Shown here one piece after another: positions 8,753 through 18,658 of a DNA stretch of 64,000 nt. A program made the translations under genes and the position numbers. This DNA is from JBMNKL01 sp050952225 (lineage in GTDB: Bacteria > Bacillota > Clostridia > Acetivibrionales > DTU013), in NCBI GenBank assembly GCA_050952225.1, contig JBMNKL010000003.1:248001-312000 (forward strand), given 5' to 3'. The notes beneath the pieces were generated by a model. That model made no database searches. It worked only from the letters and a program-made list of their open reading frames with translations, and was not told the DNA's origin. Position 1 is the stretch's first letter. Each line of letters opens with the position of its first letter.

Positions 8753-9190
8753 ATGGAGATACTTTCAATCCTGGAGACACTGGAAGACCTGGTTGAAAAG
8801 AGCATTAACGTTCCGCTCTCCGGAAAATGTCTTGTTGACAAGGAAGAAATACTTGAGATCATCAAGGAACTCAGGCTGAAACTGCCTGACGATATCAAGC
8901 AGGCCAAATGGGTAAAGGAAGAACGCCAGCGTATCCTTTTGGACGCTCAAAAAGAAGCGAGCAACATGTTGAAAGACGCCGAAAGCAAAATCGCTTCGAT
9001 GGTGGATGAGCATGAAATAACGAGGAAAGCGTATGAGCAGGCGAATGAAATAATAGCCGGAGCTCAGAAGAACGCAAGGGAGATAAGGCTTGGCACAAAG
9101 GAATATGCGGACAGTATTTTGAATAAAGTTGAGGAAATACTCAGAGATACGCTTGAAGTTATTAAAATGGACAGGCAGGAGCTTAAATAG
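8753..9190 (+). CDS. Coiled-coil protein of the coaD neighbourhood, function unknown
   Basis: A soluble 145-residue protein without signal peptide. It is rich in Glu, Lys and Ala, with a long heptad-like central region (about residues 55-135) such as AQKEASNMLKDAESKI, reminiscent of DivIVA or ATPase stator subunits. The opening MEILSILETLEDLVEKS with a short ordered N-terminus is seen in clostridial proteins encoded after coaD. A role in division-site or membrane organisation is only a guess. It has a good AGGGGGT ribosome site and ends inside a terminator shared with the convergent ylbJ. Confidence 0.8.
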   Translation: MEILSILETLEDLVEKSINVPLSGKCLVDKEEILEIIKELRLKLPDDIKQAKWVKEERQRILLDAQKEASNMLKDAESKIASMVDEHEITRKAYEQANEIIAGAQKNAREIRLGTKEYADSILNKVEEILRDTLEVIKMDRQELK

Positions 9191-9204
9191 GGCTCCTTTT
9201 TTTT
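9177..9204 (+). terminator. Rho-independent terminator after the coiled-coil gene
   Basis: AGGAGC pairs with GCTCCT around a nine-base loop, followed by eight T. It overlaps the last codons of the forward gene and of convergent ylbJ. Confidence 0.8.
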
Positions 9205-10469
9205 GTCCTGTTTATTTTTGCCCCCCGGGAAAGAGCGGTCAATATAATTAAAAGGATAATTATCATAAAAGTAATCAAGAATGAATTTCCGGCTGCATCC
9301 CGGTGAGAATCGCCGTATATGGTTAAAACACTTCCTGGCACCGGTATCCCGGCAAATGCAGGGATAGGCAATATTTTCAGCCCTGCCCAGGTGTAAAAGG
9401 CTGCGATGACTCCATGCAGGAATTTAGCCAGGAGGTATGGCAGCATGCGTACACCGGTTCCGGAAATAATGCTTGTTACCTGGAGATGGACAGATAGCCC
9501 CGCCCAGCCGATGATAAAACTTAAGGCGGGCAGCTTTAGGCATGGCGGGATTTCTGCCGCGGCTAAGAGCCTGGAGCCTGTCGTTACCTCAAACAAACCG
9601 CTAAGGATGCCTTCAATCGTTTTGTCGTTCATACCCAGGGGTGAAACCATAGGTGAAATCATTCCTGCAAGATGACGAATGACGCCGGTTTCGGCCAGGA
9701 TACGTATTATAACCGAAAAGAAGGACTATAAACCCGCCGATTGTCAGTATTACCGATACTGAGTTTTTAACGGCTTCTCCCAGGACTGTCCCGCAATTTT
9801 GCCGGCTGGTAGGATTTAACCCTGAAAGCATGGTTTTGATTGATTTTATACGTCCGGACATTCCAGCTTTTTAGGGGATTTGCTTTTCGTTATTCCCGTA
9901 AAACCTGTATAGCAGTCCTACGGTTATGCAGGCCAGCAGATGACATGCCAGCAAGAAAGTGCCTGTTTCCGGCGAACCGCACATGCTTGAGCCGACCACG
10001 CCTACGATGAAAAGAGGCCCTGAATTGTTGGTAAAGGCCAGAAGCCGCTCGGCCTCAACCCTTGTCAGCAATCCATTGTTTCTTAAATCGGATGTGATTT
10101 TCGCACCTACCGGGTAGCCTGAAGAGACACCCATCACGAGCGCAAAAGACGCAATGCCGGGAACTCTGAACAGCGGTCTCATGACAGGCTCCAGCAGTAT
10201 GCCGAAAACCCTTGTGAAGCCCGTGGAATTAATTGCTTCGGCGGCTATGAGAAACGGCAGTAAAGCCGGAACGACGGAGCCTGCCCACAGCTCCAGCCCA
10301 TCTCTGGCGGCGTCCACGGCAGTGCCGGAAAAAAGAAGCAGGCAAAAGATGAATAAAATACACAGGGAAGGAATAATCGTGACGCCGGACGCGAATGACC
10401 GCGTACGGCTGCAATGAACAAACAGCCAGCATCAGGACGGCCAGAAAGTACGGCCAGTACAAACACCAT
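9183..10469 (-). pseudogene. ylbJ: Sporulation integral membrane protein YlbJ, frame broken in three places
   Basis: YlbJ is a polytopic membrane protein needed for normal spores. Reverse-strand pieces read in order. The first is an N-terminal hydrophobic stretch (about 10462-10390). The next starts near 10380 with VTIIPSLCILFIFCLLL, continues through DGLELWAGSVVPALLPFLI and MGVSSGYPVGAKITSDLRN, and runs to a TAA at about 9871. The same frame resumes at 9861. A shift at about 9720 then leads into the last 480 bases (MISPMVSPLGMNDK). The C-terminal change is mended by removing one T. With frames joined the protein is full length, so error in the sequence is likely. Confidence 0.8.
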
Positions 10470-10539
10470 TTCCCATCCAGTCCCGGATCAAACGTTCCCT
10501 TAAATTCTATTAAGAAACTTTGAAAATATGATTATTCGG

Positions 10540-11613
10540 CTACTTCACTTCCGTAATCCAGCCGAATTCATCTTTTATATCTCCAGTCTGAATCCCGGTA
10601 ATGGTTTCATACAGTTTCATCGAAAGCTCGCCTATTTTTCCGTCGTTAACGGTAATAATCCTGTCCGTTCCAGTTTAATTCGCCTATAGGCGAAATAACG
10701 GCGGCAGTACCGGTGCCAAAGGCTTCAACCAGCTTTCCGTCCGCGGCGGCGTGTACAATTCATCTATTCCAAGCATTCTTTCGCTGACTTTAACACCCCA
10801 ATGTTTGAGAAGATGTATGCAGGAATCCCTGGTTATACCGGGAAGAATACTTCCTTCCAGCGACGGCGTGACAACTTCGTCGCCTATTTTGAAAAATACG
10901 TTCATGGAGCCGACTTCCTGGATGTACTTTTCTTTCTATTCCGTCGAGCCACAATACCTGTACGTAACCTTTTTCATAGGCTATTTCCTGGGCTTTAAGG
11001 CTTGCAGCGTAGTTTCCCGATGTTTTTACATGACCGGTACCGCCCTTGACGGCACGGACATATTCGTTTTCAATCATGATTTTTACGGGGTTTATGCCGG
11101 TTGGATAATAAGCTCCGCTGGGTGAGAGTATTATTATGAATTTGTAGGTATGCGACGGCCTGACGCCAAGGAAAGGATCCGTGGCGATTATAAACGGCCT
11201 TATATAAAGCGATGTTCCGGGTTCGGAGGGAATCCAGTCGCGGTCTATGCTTACAAGGGTTTTTAGCGCTTCTACTCGCGAATGCTTCGTCTATCCTGGG
11301 AATCGACATCCTGTCATTTGACAGGTTGATTCTTTTCATATTCATTTCAGGCCTGAAGAGGTTTATTTTTCCGTCCTTTGTCCTGTATGCTTTCAGGCCT
11401 TCAAATATTGCCTGGCCATAGTGAAATACCATTGCGGAAGGATCCAGCGACAACGGGCCATACGGGACTATTCGGGGATCATGCCAGTCCTTTTTCCCGG
11501 CTGTAATCCATGATAAACATGTGATCGGTGAAGATTTCTCCGAAGCCAAGGTTTTTCTCGTCCGGTTTTGATTTTGGATTCAGGGTTTTTTGTATGTTGA
11601 TATTTTGATTCAC
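10540..11613 (-). pseudogene. ilvE: Branched-chain amino acid aminotransferase, several frameshifts
   Basis: PLP enzyme catalysing the last step of Leu, Ile and Val synthesis. A GTG start at 11613 has GGGAGGT ten bases upstream. The joined frames give a normal BCAT of about 356 residues: WHDPRIVPYGPLSLDPSA, MVFHYGQAIFEGLKAY, the lysine region GTGHVKTSGNYAASL, and a C-terminus ending GWITEVK. Frame changes fall near 11485, 11278, 10930, 10750 and 10665, each fixed by one base. Example: GGACTGG should be GGCTGG to read KGWHDPR. No domain is missing, so the gene is probably intact in the organism. Confidence 0.85.
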
Positions 11614-11893
11614 TTTTAAACGACCTCCCTATGTTTTTAAGACAAACGGGCGGCATTTTAGCATCCGTTTCCGGAATGATGACTGAAGCGTACGCTGAAT
11701 GCCCATAGTCAAACGTTTTTTTCTATTATGCAACTTTTCGCTTAAAAAATCCAGACTTAATTTAATAAAGTTCTTCTTTTTTAAGATTTTTCTTCCTATA
11801 TGCGCACGATAAATATTATAATGTGAAGGATAAATGAAAACTTAGGCCAAAGTTTACGACTTTAAGATATAAAGAATGGAACATGGAGGAGCA

Positions 11894-12416
11894 ATGATTA
11901 CCGGGAGGTTTTACCCGTCCGTCATTGTGGCGGAATCGGGGATATCACAGTGGAACTGCTTGAAAAGCATGATATCAAGGGGACTTATCCTGGACATAGA
12001 CAATACCCTTGCGCCGAATCATGCCGCGGAAGCCGACGACAAAACGGTTAAGTGGATCGAGAGACCTGTTGTCGGCAGGGTATAAAATGTGTATTGTTTC
12101 AAATGCGCGCAGGAGACGGGTGGAGAGATTTAATGATAAGATGAAATTGCCTGCGGTTTATAACGCGATGAAACCAAGAATGGCTGCATTTGTGAAGGCA
12201 GGAAGGATGCTGGGGCTGGAGAACAGGCATATCGCGGTTGTCGGGGACCAGGTATTTACCGACATATATGGCGGCAACCGTGCCGGCATGTTTACAATCC
12301 TGGTTAATCCGATAGATACCAGGGAAGGCATGTTTATCCGCTTTAAAAGGATTTTTGAAAGGCGGATTTTAAAGCAATACGAGGCTTTGACAAAACGAAA
12401 CGGTAAAAATGAATGA
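11894..12416 (+). pseudogene. YqeG-family HAD phosphatase, frameshifted
   Basis: Members of the YqeG HAD-IIIA family are soluble phosphatases of about 170 residues with unclear substrate. ATG 11894 follows GGAGGA. HAD motif I appears as LDIDNTLAP, motif II as VSNA, motif III Lys in MKPRMAAF, and motif IV as VVGDQVFTDIYGGN. Two to four indels between about 11925 and 12070 split it (for example DITVELLEKHDIKG is in another frame from GLILDIDNT). The gene normally precedes aroE in clostridia, as here. The 280 bases upstream hold only a possible -10 box at 11817-11822. Confidence 0.82.
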
Positions 12417-12451
12417 TTGGCCAGGCCAGACTTTGTTAAAAGGTGGTAGTA

Positions 12452-13354
12452 ATGCTTCTGGATAAACGCGTTGACGGAAAAACCATACTGACAGGATTGA
12501 TAGGAAACCCAATAGAACATACCGTTTCTCCTGTTCTACATAACAGCCTGTTTTCAACGCTTGGCCTTAACGGCATATATTTGCCTTTAAAAGTTCCTGA
12601 AGAGTCTCTCGGTGACGCGTTGAAGGGTATCAAAGCCATGGGTTTCAAGGGATTTAACGTCACAATACCCTACAAGGAGGCCGTACTGTCTTACCTGGAT
12701 GAAGCAAGCGAGGAAGTGTGCCTGCTTGGCACAGTAAACACTGTTAAAGTGGACGGGGACAGGTTTTATGGGTACAATACCGATGGCGACGGTTTCATGC
12801 GTTCATTTTACGAGGAGACGGAAACGGAGTTTTTTAAAAAGAGCGTGTGCATACTGGGAGCCGGCGGCACTGCAAGAACGCTGGCCATCAAGATTGCAAT
12901 GGAAAACGCGGCCAGGATATGCATTATTAACAGGACCGTCCCCAGGGCTGAGGAGATCGCCTCCTGCGTGAACAAGATAATGCGGGATGCAGGATGGGAA
13001 GAGGAAATGGCTTTTGCTGCGGGGCACGGTTCGGCGGAAGCATATAAAATGCTTGTCGAAAGCGATGTCATAATAAATGCCACATCCGTGGGCATGCACC
13101 CTTACACTGAGAGCAGCCCGCTCGGCGATGATTTTCCGTTTCGAAAGGAACAGGTTGTCTTTGACGTTATTTATAACCCGCCTGTTACAAGGCTGCTGTC
13201 TAAGGCAGCATCCAGGGGCTGCAGGACGGTAAACGGCGCTGGCATGCTTTTTTATCAAGGGGTTAGGGCTTTTGAAATATGGATGGGGACAGAAGTCGAC
13301 GATATTACGGCCGGAAAGCTTTTTTCCGAATTTTTAAAATATTTGCGGGGTTAA
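12452..13354 (+). CDS. aroE: Shikimate dehydrogenase
   Basis: NADP-dependent reduction of 3-dehydroshikimate in the aromatic amino acid pathway. The start ATG 12452 follows AAAGGTGG; upstream in-frame GTG 12443 falls inside that site. The substrate pocket is IGNPIEHTVSPVLHN with the catalytic Lys in NVTIPYKEAV, and the cofactor loop is GAGGTART. The conserved NTDGDG and ATSVGMHP are present. Length is 300 residues. aroQ and aroB also lie in this window, so three pathway genes are scattered over 40 kb. Confidence 0.96.
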   Translation: MLLDKRVDGKTILTGLIGNPIEHTVSPVLHNSLFSTLGLNGIYLPLKVPEESLGDALKGIKAMGFKGFNVTIPYKEAVLSYLDEASEEVCLLGTVNTVKVDGDRFYGYNTDGDGFMRSFYEETETEFFKKSVCILGAGGTARTLAIKIAMENAARICIINRTVPRAEEIASCVNKIMRDAGWEEEMAFAAGHGSAEAYKMLVESDVIINATSVGMHPYTESSPLGDDFPFRKEQVVFDVIYNPPVTRLLSKAASRGCRTVNGAGMLFYQGVRAFEIWMGTEVDDITAGKLFSEFLKYLRG

Positions 13355-13417
13355 GAGGATTTATAACGCAGTCATGGAGAATTAATCTAGAAATAACTGG
13401 CGGGGTGTAGGCTGGGT

Positions 13418-14205
13418 ATGGTTGCCGCATACGTGACAATATTTTTCCTTGGGCTATTGGCGGGATCATTTGCGAATGTGCTTATTTACCGTATTCCTCT
13501 AAAGAAGTCAGTTATTGCGCCTGCCGCTCCGCCTGTGCAAACTGCGGCACGCAGCTGACCGCACCGGATCTCATACCTGTGCCGGGTTATTTGCTGCTGA
13601 GGGGCAAGTGCAGGCATTGCGGCGCGGGGACTTCTCTCGGAATACATGCTGGTTGAGCTGTTAACGGCGGCTGTTTTCACTGTTTTGTTTGCCATTTACG
13701 GGTTGTCGGTGCCTTTTGCCGCTTTTGCCTATTTAATGACTATTTTGATTGCGTGTTTTTTATTGACATAAAGCACAGAATCATACCCAACGGTCTTGTG
13801 GCGGCAGGGCTGGCCGGCGGTGCGGTTTTTTTCGTTATAAACTTAATCAGGCCGTTTGAAGAAATATTTGGCGACGATAAGTGGTGGACGCCGCTGGCAG
13901 GATTATTCCCGGGTTCTGTTTTCCTGCTCCTGGTCGCTGTGCTTGGGTCGTTAATATATAAAACGGACGATGTCATGGGCATGGGTGATGTAAAGCTGAT
14001 GGCGGCCGTCGGTATTTTCCTGGGATGGAGGCTCTGTCTTGCCGCGCTTTTTATTTCGGTAATACTGGGCGGATTGGTTTCGGTATTTCTCATTCTTTTT
14101 CGTTTTAAAAAACGAAGGGATACCGTTGCATTCGGACCGTTTATCGTGGCAGGAACTTTTGCAGCCATGCTTTTTGGAAGATATATTTTGCAGAGATATT
14201 TTTAA
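13418..14205 (+). pseudogene. Prepilin peptidase (A24 family), frameshifted
   Basis: Membrane aspartic peptidase that trims type IV prepilins or competence pseudopilins and may N-methylate them. The first segment MVAAYVTIFFLGLLAGSF, then zinc Cys pairs CANC and CRHC, then the catalytic motifs FIDIKHRIIPN and GMGDVKLMAAVG are all found, but in different frames. Breaks lie near 13501 and 13645. Joined, the product is about 260 residues with several membrane segments. A comFB-like gene follows, fitting a competence or pilus role. Confidence 0.85.
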
Positions 14206-14262
14206 GGGAAAAGCGGATAATTGCAATACTGTAACATAAGTAATTTCAAAGGAGGAAAGTTT

Positions 14263-14537
14263 ATGCCGCAGATAAAAAATTACATGGAAGAGATTGTATT
14301 CAATCAAATGAAAGACGTCCTGGCCGACATCAACGTATGCAAATGCGAAAAGTGCATGATGGATATTGCAGCAATAGCCCTGAACGATCTTCCGGCAAAA
14401 TACATAGTTACGGAAAAAGGGAGAGCTTTATTCCAAGATTAAATACGCTGATGCAGCAATTCGAGGTTGACGTGATTTCAGCCATTACCAAGGCAGCCGT
14501 CCTGGTAAAGAGAAATCCGAGGCATTCCGATGCATAG
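14263..14537 (+). pseudogene. comFB: ComFB-family late competence protein, single frameshift
   Basis: Small soluble protein family linked to competence and type IV pili; some cyanobacterial members bind cyclic dinucleotides. AAAGGAGGAAAG precedes ATG 14263. The start MPQIKNYMEEIVFNQMKDVL and the Cys cluster CKCEKC are typical. One missing C at about 14433 breaks the frame; adding it gives GRALFPRLNTLMQQFEVDV and a normal 91-residue product. As written the first frame stops at 14442. Confidence 0.82.
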
Positions 14538-14594
14538 CAGGACATGTAATGGAGCATATGGAATAATGGAGGATATGAAAAGGAAAGTGGCAGC

Positions 14595-15047
14595 ATGAAA
14601 AAGGTTTTGGTAATAAACGGTCCTAATTTAAACTTGCTGGGAACAAGGGAAAAAGACGTCTACGGAGCCGCTACGCTTTCGGACATTGCGTCATCTGTAG
14701 CGAAAGAAGCGCAAGCGCTGGGAATGGACGTTGATTTTATCCAGACCAATTATGAAGGTGAAATAATTGGCAAGATTCATGAAGCCCGCGGCAAATATGA
14801 TGCTATTATCCTTAACCCGGGCGCGTACACTCACTACAGCCTTGCGATACGAGATGCCGTCAAGGCAGTGGAATTGCCGTGTATCGAAGTTCATTTGTCA
14901 AATATTTATGCAAGGGAAGAGTTCAGGAGCAAATCAGTGATTGCGCCCGTATGTGCAGGCCAGGTAAGCGGGTTTGGAGCGAACAGTTATATATTGGCGC
15001 TTCATGCGGCATCATTAATCCTGGATGCTTCACAAAAAAAGCAATAA
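14595..15047 (+). CDS. aroQ: 3-dehydroquinate dehydratase, type II
   Basis: Shikimate-pathway dehydratase acting on 3-dehydroquinate. Length is 150 residues. The N-terminal block INGPNLNLLGTREKDVYG contains the flexible loop with catalytic Arg and Tyr. The proton-donor region LNPGAYTHYSLAIRDA and HLSNIYAREEFR follow. The gene starts 57 bases after comFB and is followed by efp after 40 bases. Confidence 0.97.
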   Translation: MKKVLVINGPNLNLLGTREKDVYGAATLSDIASSVAKEAQALGMDVDFIQTNYEGEIIGKIHEARGKYDAIILNPGAYTHYSLAIRDAVKAVELPCIEVHLSNIYAREEFRSKSVIAPVCAGQVSGFGANSYILALHAASLILDASQKKQ

Positions 15048-15087
15048 GCACTATAATAAAAGAAATTGAAGCGGAGGTATAATTTAT

Positions 15088-15645
15088 ATGATTACAGCAG
15101 GCGATTTCAAAAACGGAGTTACATTTGAACTGGATGGACAGGTATTCCAGGTAGTCGAGTTCAGCATGTCAAACCGGGCAAGGGAGCCGCATTTGTCAGG
15201 ACAAAGCTTAAAAACGTCATAACGGGCGCGACTATTGAAAGAACATTCAACCCTACCGATAAAATGCCCAAAGCCCATATTGAAAGAAAAGACATGCAGT
15301 ACCTTTACAATGACGGCGATCTTTACTACTTCATGGATACGGAAACTTATGAGCAGCTCCCGATCAGCAAGGATACCGTGGGGGACACGTTCAAGTTCGT
15401 AAAAGAGAATATGATTGTAAAAATACTTTCTTTCAAGGGCAATGTCTTCGGTATTGAACCTCCGACATTTGTCGAGCTTGAAGTTACGGCAGACCGAGCC
15501 CGGTTTCAAGGGCGACACCGCTACAGGAGCTACAAAACCGGCTACACTGGAAACAGGCGCAACAGTCAAAGTGCCGCTTTTTATAAACCAGGGCGATATA
15601 ATCAGGATTGACACCAGGACGGGCGAATACCTCGAAAGAGTATAG
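15088..15645 (+). pseudogene. efp: Elongation factor P, two frameshifts
   Basis: EF-P rescues ribosomes stalled at polyproline. GCGGAGG lies ten bases before ATG 15088. The opening MITAGDFKNGVTFELDGQVF is followed by a lost C near 15163 (restoring VVEFQHVKPGKGAAF). The middle domain IERTFNPTDKMPKAHIER is intact, and a second change near 15491 precedes TEPGFKGDTATGATKPATL. The C-terminal NQGDIIRIDTRTGEYLERV is normal. Joined length is about 185 residues, the family norm. The modifiable loop PGKGA carries Lys. Confidence 0.88.
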
Positions 15646-15667
15646 AGATGATGTCCGGTAAAGGTTT

Positions 15668-15703
15668 ACGGGCGGGTTCTTGATAAAAGGCAGCCCGTTT
15701 TTT
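15668..15703 (+). terminator. Terminator after efp
   Basis: ACGGGC pairs with GCCCGT around a loop of about 19 bases and is followed by six T, just before the lepB ribosome site. Confidence 0.75.
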
Positions 15704-15720
15704 AATGCAGAGGTGTTGTG

Positions 15721-16327
15721 ATGATAACGGGAAAAGCTGTGCTGAGAGAAATAGTGGAATGGATTATTGTATTATCGGCGGCGTTTGTGATTGTTGCACT
15801 GCTGTATACCGCTGTTTTTGCCACGACGCAGGTAAGGCAGTCGTCAATGCAGGATACTTTAATGAACGGCCAGCATTTGATTGTGGAGAAGGTGAGCTGC
15901 CTGTTCGGAGAGCCATCCTGCGGTGACGTTATCGTATTTATCGAGAACAGGCGCCAGCATAACTACTGGGACAGGGTCAGGATATTCCTTGTTGATGTCT
16001 TGGAGATATTCAAACCGGTAGGGCAAAAAACAAATATTCGCCTGGTAAAAAGGGTAATCGGGAGTACCGGGCGATATTATAGATATCCGTGAAGGCAAGG
16101 TCTTCCGAAACGGAGAAGCTTTGCACGAGCCGTATGCAAAAGGTATAACGTACAAAAGGGAGTTGGAGTTTCCGGTAACAGTCCCCGACGGCAAATATTT
16201 CGTACTGGGCGACAACAGGGAAATCAGCAGGGACAGCAGGTCTTTCGGATTTATTGACCGCAGCCAGGTCGAGGGCAAAGCGGTATTCAGGTTCTGGCCT
16301 TTCAGTGAAATAGGGATTATTCATTAA
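15721..16327 (+). pseudogene. lepB: Type I signal peptidase, single frameshift
   Basis: Membrane serine protease removing signal peptides. ATG 15721 follows AGAGGTG. One N-terminal membrane segment (WIIVLSAAFVIVALLYTAVF) is followed by the nucleophile Ser in RQSSMQDTL and the general-base Lys in RLVKRVIG. An extra A near 16065 breaks the frame; without it the text reads VIGVPGDIIDIREGKVF. The C-terminal box E motif GDNREISRDSRSFGFID is present. Joined length is about 202 residues. Confidence 0.87.
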
Positions 16328-16463
16328 TCCCTCCCATCTTTTATAGCATGAATCACAAAAACAGTCATAAAGATGGACAAAACCAAATATTATTATTAAT
16401 GACTGTGGTGCCGGTTTCAAACGCACCGCAAATATTCAGCCGGATAAAAGCGGGGAAAAACAT

Positions 16464-17508
16464 ATGAGAACTGGAATGAACGAAACCAAACCGGCAGTTG
16501 TACAAGCAGTTTGAAGAGGGATATATTGCCCATGCTGTCTAAAAGAACTGCGTCTGCCATAGAAAACGCTCTTATATATGGTTGGAGCCGCTTGAAGAAA
16601 TACGCCTCAGGGCGGAGAAACCGCTGGTGTTGCAAAACTACTGCAAGGAATGGTTCATTGGGCGCGACGGCATATTGACATCCAATCCTTCAGGCAGTTT
16701 TACCGTAACAAGAGAAGATATTAAAACGTCGGTGGAATTGATGAGCGAAAACTCGATATATGCCTACCATGATGAGATACGAGACGGCTATATCACCATA
16801 AAAGGCGGCCATCGTGTCGGGCTGGCCGGCAGGGTGGTTCTTGACGGGTACACTGTAAAAAACATTAAGGACATTTCAGGTTTAAATATCAGGTTGTCGA
16901 ACCAGGTATTCGGCTGTTCAAAAAATATCATCGGTTATCTTTTGAGAAACAGTTCGGATATATACAATACGCTGATAATTTCGCCGCCTCAATGCGGGAA
17001 AACCACCATTCTGAGGGATATTGCCAGGAACCTGAGCAATGGTATCAAGGAATCGGGGTTCAAAGGAATAAAGGTGGGAATCGTTGATGAAAGATCGGAA
17101 ATCGCGGCCTGTTTTCGCGGCGTGCCGCAAAATGACGTGGGAATCCGGACCGATGTGCTTGACGGATGCCCAAAAAGAATCGGTATGCCGATGATGATCA
17201 GGTCAATGTCCCCATGCGTTATAATAACGGACGAAATTGGAAATGACGGCGACAGTGAAGCCGTTCACAGTGTTTTGAACGCAGGGGTCAGGATAATTAC
17301 CACTGCGCACGGGTATAACATATCGGAACTTAAGAGCAGGCGGGAAGTTTTGAAACTGATTGAAGACAGGGTATTTGAAAGGTATGTGGTGCTCGGGAAC
17401 GAAAAGGGGCCCGGGACACTTGTGGAAGTGTTCGATGGCAAGGAGATGAAACCTGTGGCGGGAGTCGATGCCAGTGCTGTCTTAAAATCGCCGGAAGTAT
17501 TATTGTAG
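16464..17508 (+). pseudogene. spoIIIAA: Stage III sporulation ATPase SpoIIIAA, N-terminal frameshifts
   Basis: ATPase of the SpoIIIA-SpoIIQ channel between mother cell and forespore. The long open part (16582-17508) carries EEIRLRAEKPLVLQ, a modified Walker A ISPPQCGKTT, IVDERSEIAACFRG and Walker B-like VIITDEIG. The first 120 bases contain RDILPMLSKRTASAIENA in another frame, the normal N-terminal region, so at least one shift lies near 16580 and another near 16515. The likely start is ATG 16464 after GCGGGG. It is the first gene of an operon running to spoIIIAH, expected to be sigma-E controlled. Confidence 0.88.
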
Positions 17509-17996
17509 TGCTGTCTTGCAGCTTTATAGGGTTTGTATTGTCGTACGACCTGAAAAAAAGGCCCAGGCAATTGAGAGAATTGCAGGGACTGCTGCAAATG
17601 TTCGAAAACCAGATAACCTACCTGTCGGATATTATTGTTGAGGCTTTTGAAAGAATCAGCAGAACAGGCGGGAGCGACACCTGTGTTTTTTTCAGCAGAG
17701 CGGCTGAAATCCTCAGGGAGGACGGCTCATGCGGCGCTCCGGGCGCATGGGAAAGAGCGGTTCGCGAATGTATAGGGTTAACATCACTTGACAAGGAAGA
17801 TGAAGAAATATTGTCTGCTTTCGGCAAGTCGCTGGGGAATACTGACCTGGAGGGTCAAATAAAAAATATCAGGCTGACCCTTTCGCAATTGAAGGTCCAG
17901 GAAGAGAAAGCCGAAGAAAACAGGAACCGCAACGAAAAGATGTATAAAAGCCTGGGCTTGCTTGGCGGGGCGGCCATAGTTATATTGCTTCTGTGA
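17508..17996 (+). CDS. spoIIIAB: Stage III sporulation protein SpoIIIAB
   Basis: Membrane protein of the SpoIIIA complex, related to type II secretion GspF. From GTG 17508 it is 162 residues. The same frame is open upstream and reads LKIAGSIIV before VLSCSFIGFVLSYD, which is the usual N-terminal membrane segment, but no start codon occurs there. A start near ATG 17469 with one indel would restore it. The ERPRQ-like KRPRQLRELQGLLQ and the C-terminal hydrophobic GLLGGAAIVILLL are typical. Confidence 0.88.
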   Translation: MLSCSFIGFVLSYDLKKRPRQLRELQGLLQMFENQITYLSDIIVEAFERISRTGGSDTCVFFSRAAEILREDGSCGAPGAWERAVRECIGLTSLDKEDEEILSAFGKSLGNTDLEGQIKNIRLTLSQLKVQEEKAEENRNRNEKMYKSLGLLGGAAIVILLL

Positions 17997-18042
17997 TACG
18001 GGCAGGCCTGAAGTATGTTGTATAAAGGGGTTGTAATTTCTT

Positions 18043-18240
18043 ATGGGTGTGGACTTGATTTTCAAGATTGCAGCAATAGGCATTCTTGTGGCAGTTCTGA
18101 ACCAGCTTCTTATCAGATCGGGGAGGGAAGAACAGGCAATGATGACAACCCTGGCCGGATTGATAGTTGTGCTGTTGATAATTGTAAAAGAGATAGCGGT
18201 TTTGTTTAATACCGTTAAAACAATCTTCAGGCTGAACTGA
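18043..18240 (+). CDS. spoIIIAC: Stage III sporulation protein SpoIIIAC
   Basis: Tiny two-helix membrane protein of the SpoIIIA channel. It has 65 residues with segments LIFKIAAIGILVAVLNQLL and TTLAGLIVVLLIIVKEIAVL separated by a polar loop GREEQ. Length and sequence match the family, and it sits between spoIIIAB and spoIIIAD. Confidence 0.95.
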   Translation: MGVDLIFKIAAIGILVAVLNQLLIRSGREEQAMMTTLAGLIVVLLIIVKEIAVLFNTVKTIFRLN

Positions 18241-18263
18241 TTAGTACCGGGGGCAGAATCCGC

Positions 18264-18650
18264 ATGCAAATATTGCAGGTAGCAGGAATTGGGCTTATTT
18301 CGACCGTGATTATCATCATATTGAAAAGGCAAAGGCCTGAAATGGCGCTCCAGGTGAGTATTGCTGCAGGCTTGATTATATTCATGCTTGTTGCATCAAA
18401 GTTGTCTGCCGTATTGGAACTGCTTGAGGATTACGCTGAGCGTGCCGAAATCAAACCGGTTTATTTTTCAGTTGTCTTAAAGATTACAGGAATAGCATAT
18501 ATCACGGAATTCGGTTCCGAGGTATGCAGGGATGCGGGAGAAAGCGCTGTCGCATCAAAAATAGAACTTGCCGGGAAGGTGATAATTGTTGCCCTGGCGG
18601 TTCCGGTCATTACATCGCTGCTTGACCTGATAATGAAAGTAATACCTTGA
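18264..18650 (+). CDS. spoIIIAD: Stage III sporulation protein SpoIIIAD
   Basis: Membrane component of the SpoIIIA complex with 128 residues. Hydrophobic segments are VAGIGLISTVIIIILK, ALQVSIAAGLIIFMLVASKL and a C-terminal VIIVALAVPVITSLLDLIMKVIP. The family signature GIAYITEFGSEVCRDAGE is present. It starts 23 bases after spoIIIAC. Confidence 0.96.
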   Translation: MQILQVAGIGLISTVIIIILKRQRPEMALQVSIAAGLIIFMLVASKLSAVLELLEDYAERAEIKPVYFSVVLKITGIAYITEFGSEVCRDAGESAVASKIELAGKVIIVALAVPVITSLLDLIMKVIP

Positions 18651-18658
18651 CTGGGGGC

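Noticed and set aside
10154..11421. Forward reading frames across ylbJ and ilvE
   Set aside because: They are shadows; the reverse strand gives recognisable YlbJ and BCAT sequence once frames are joined.
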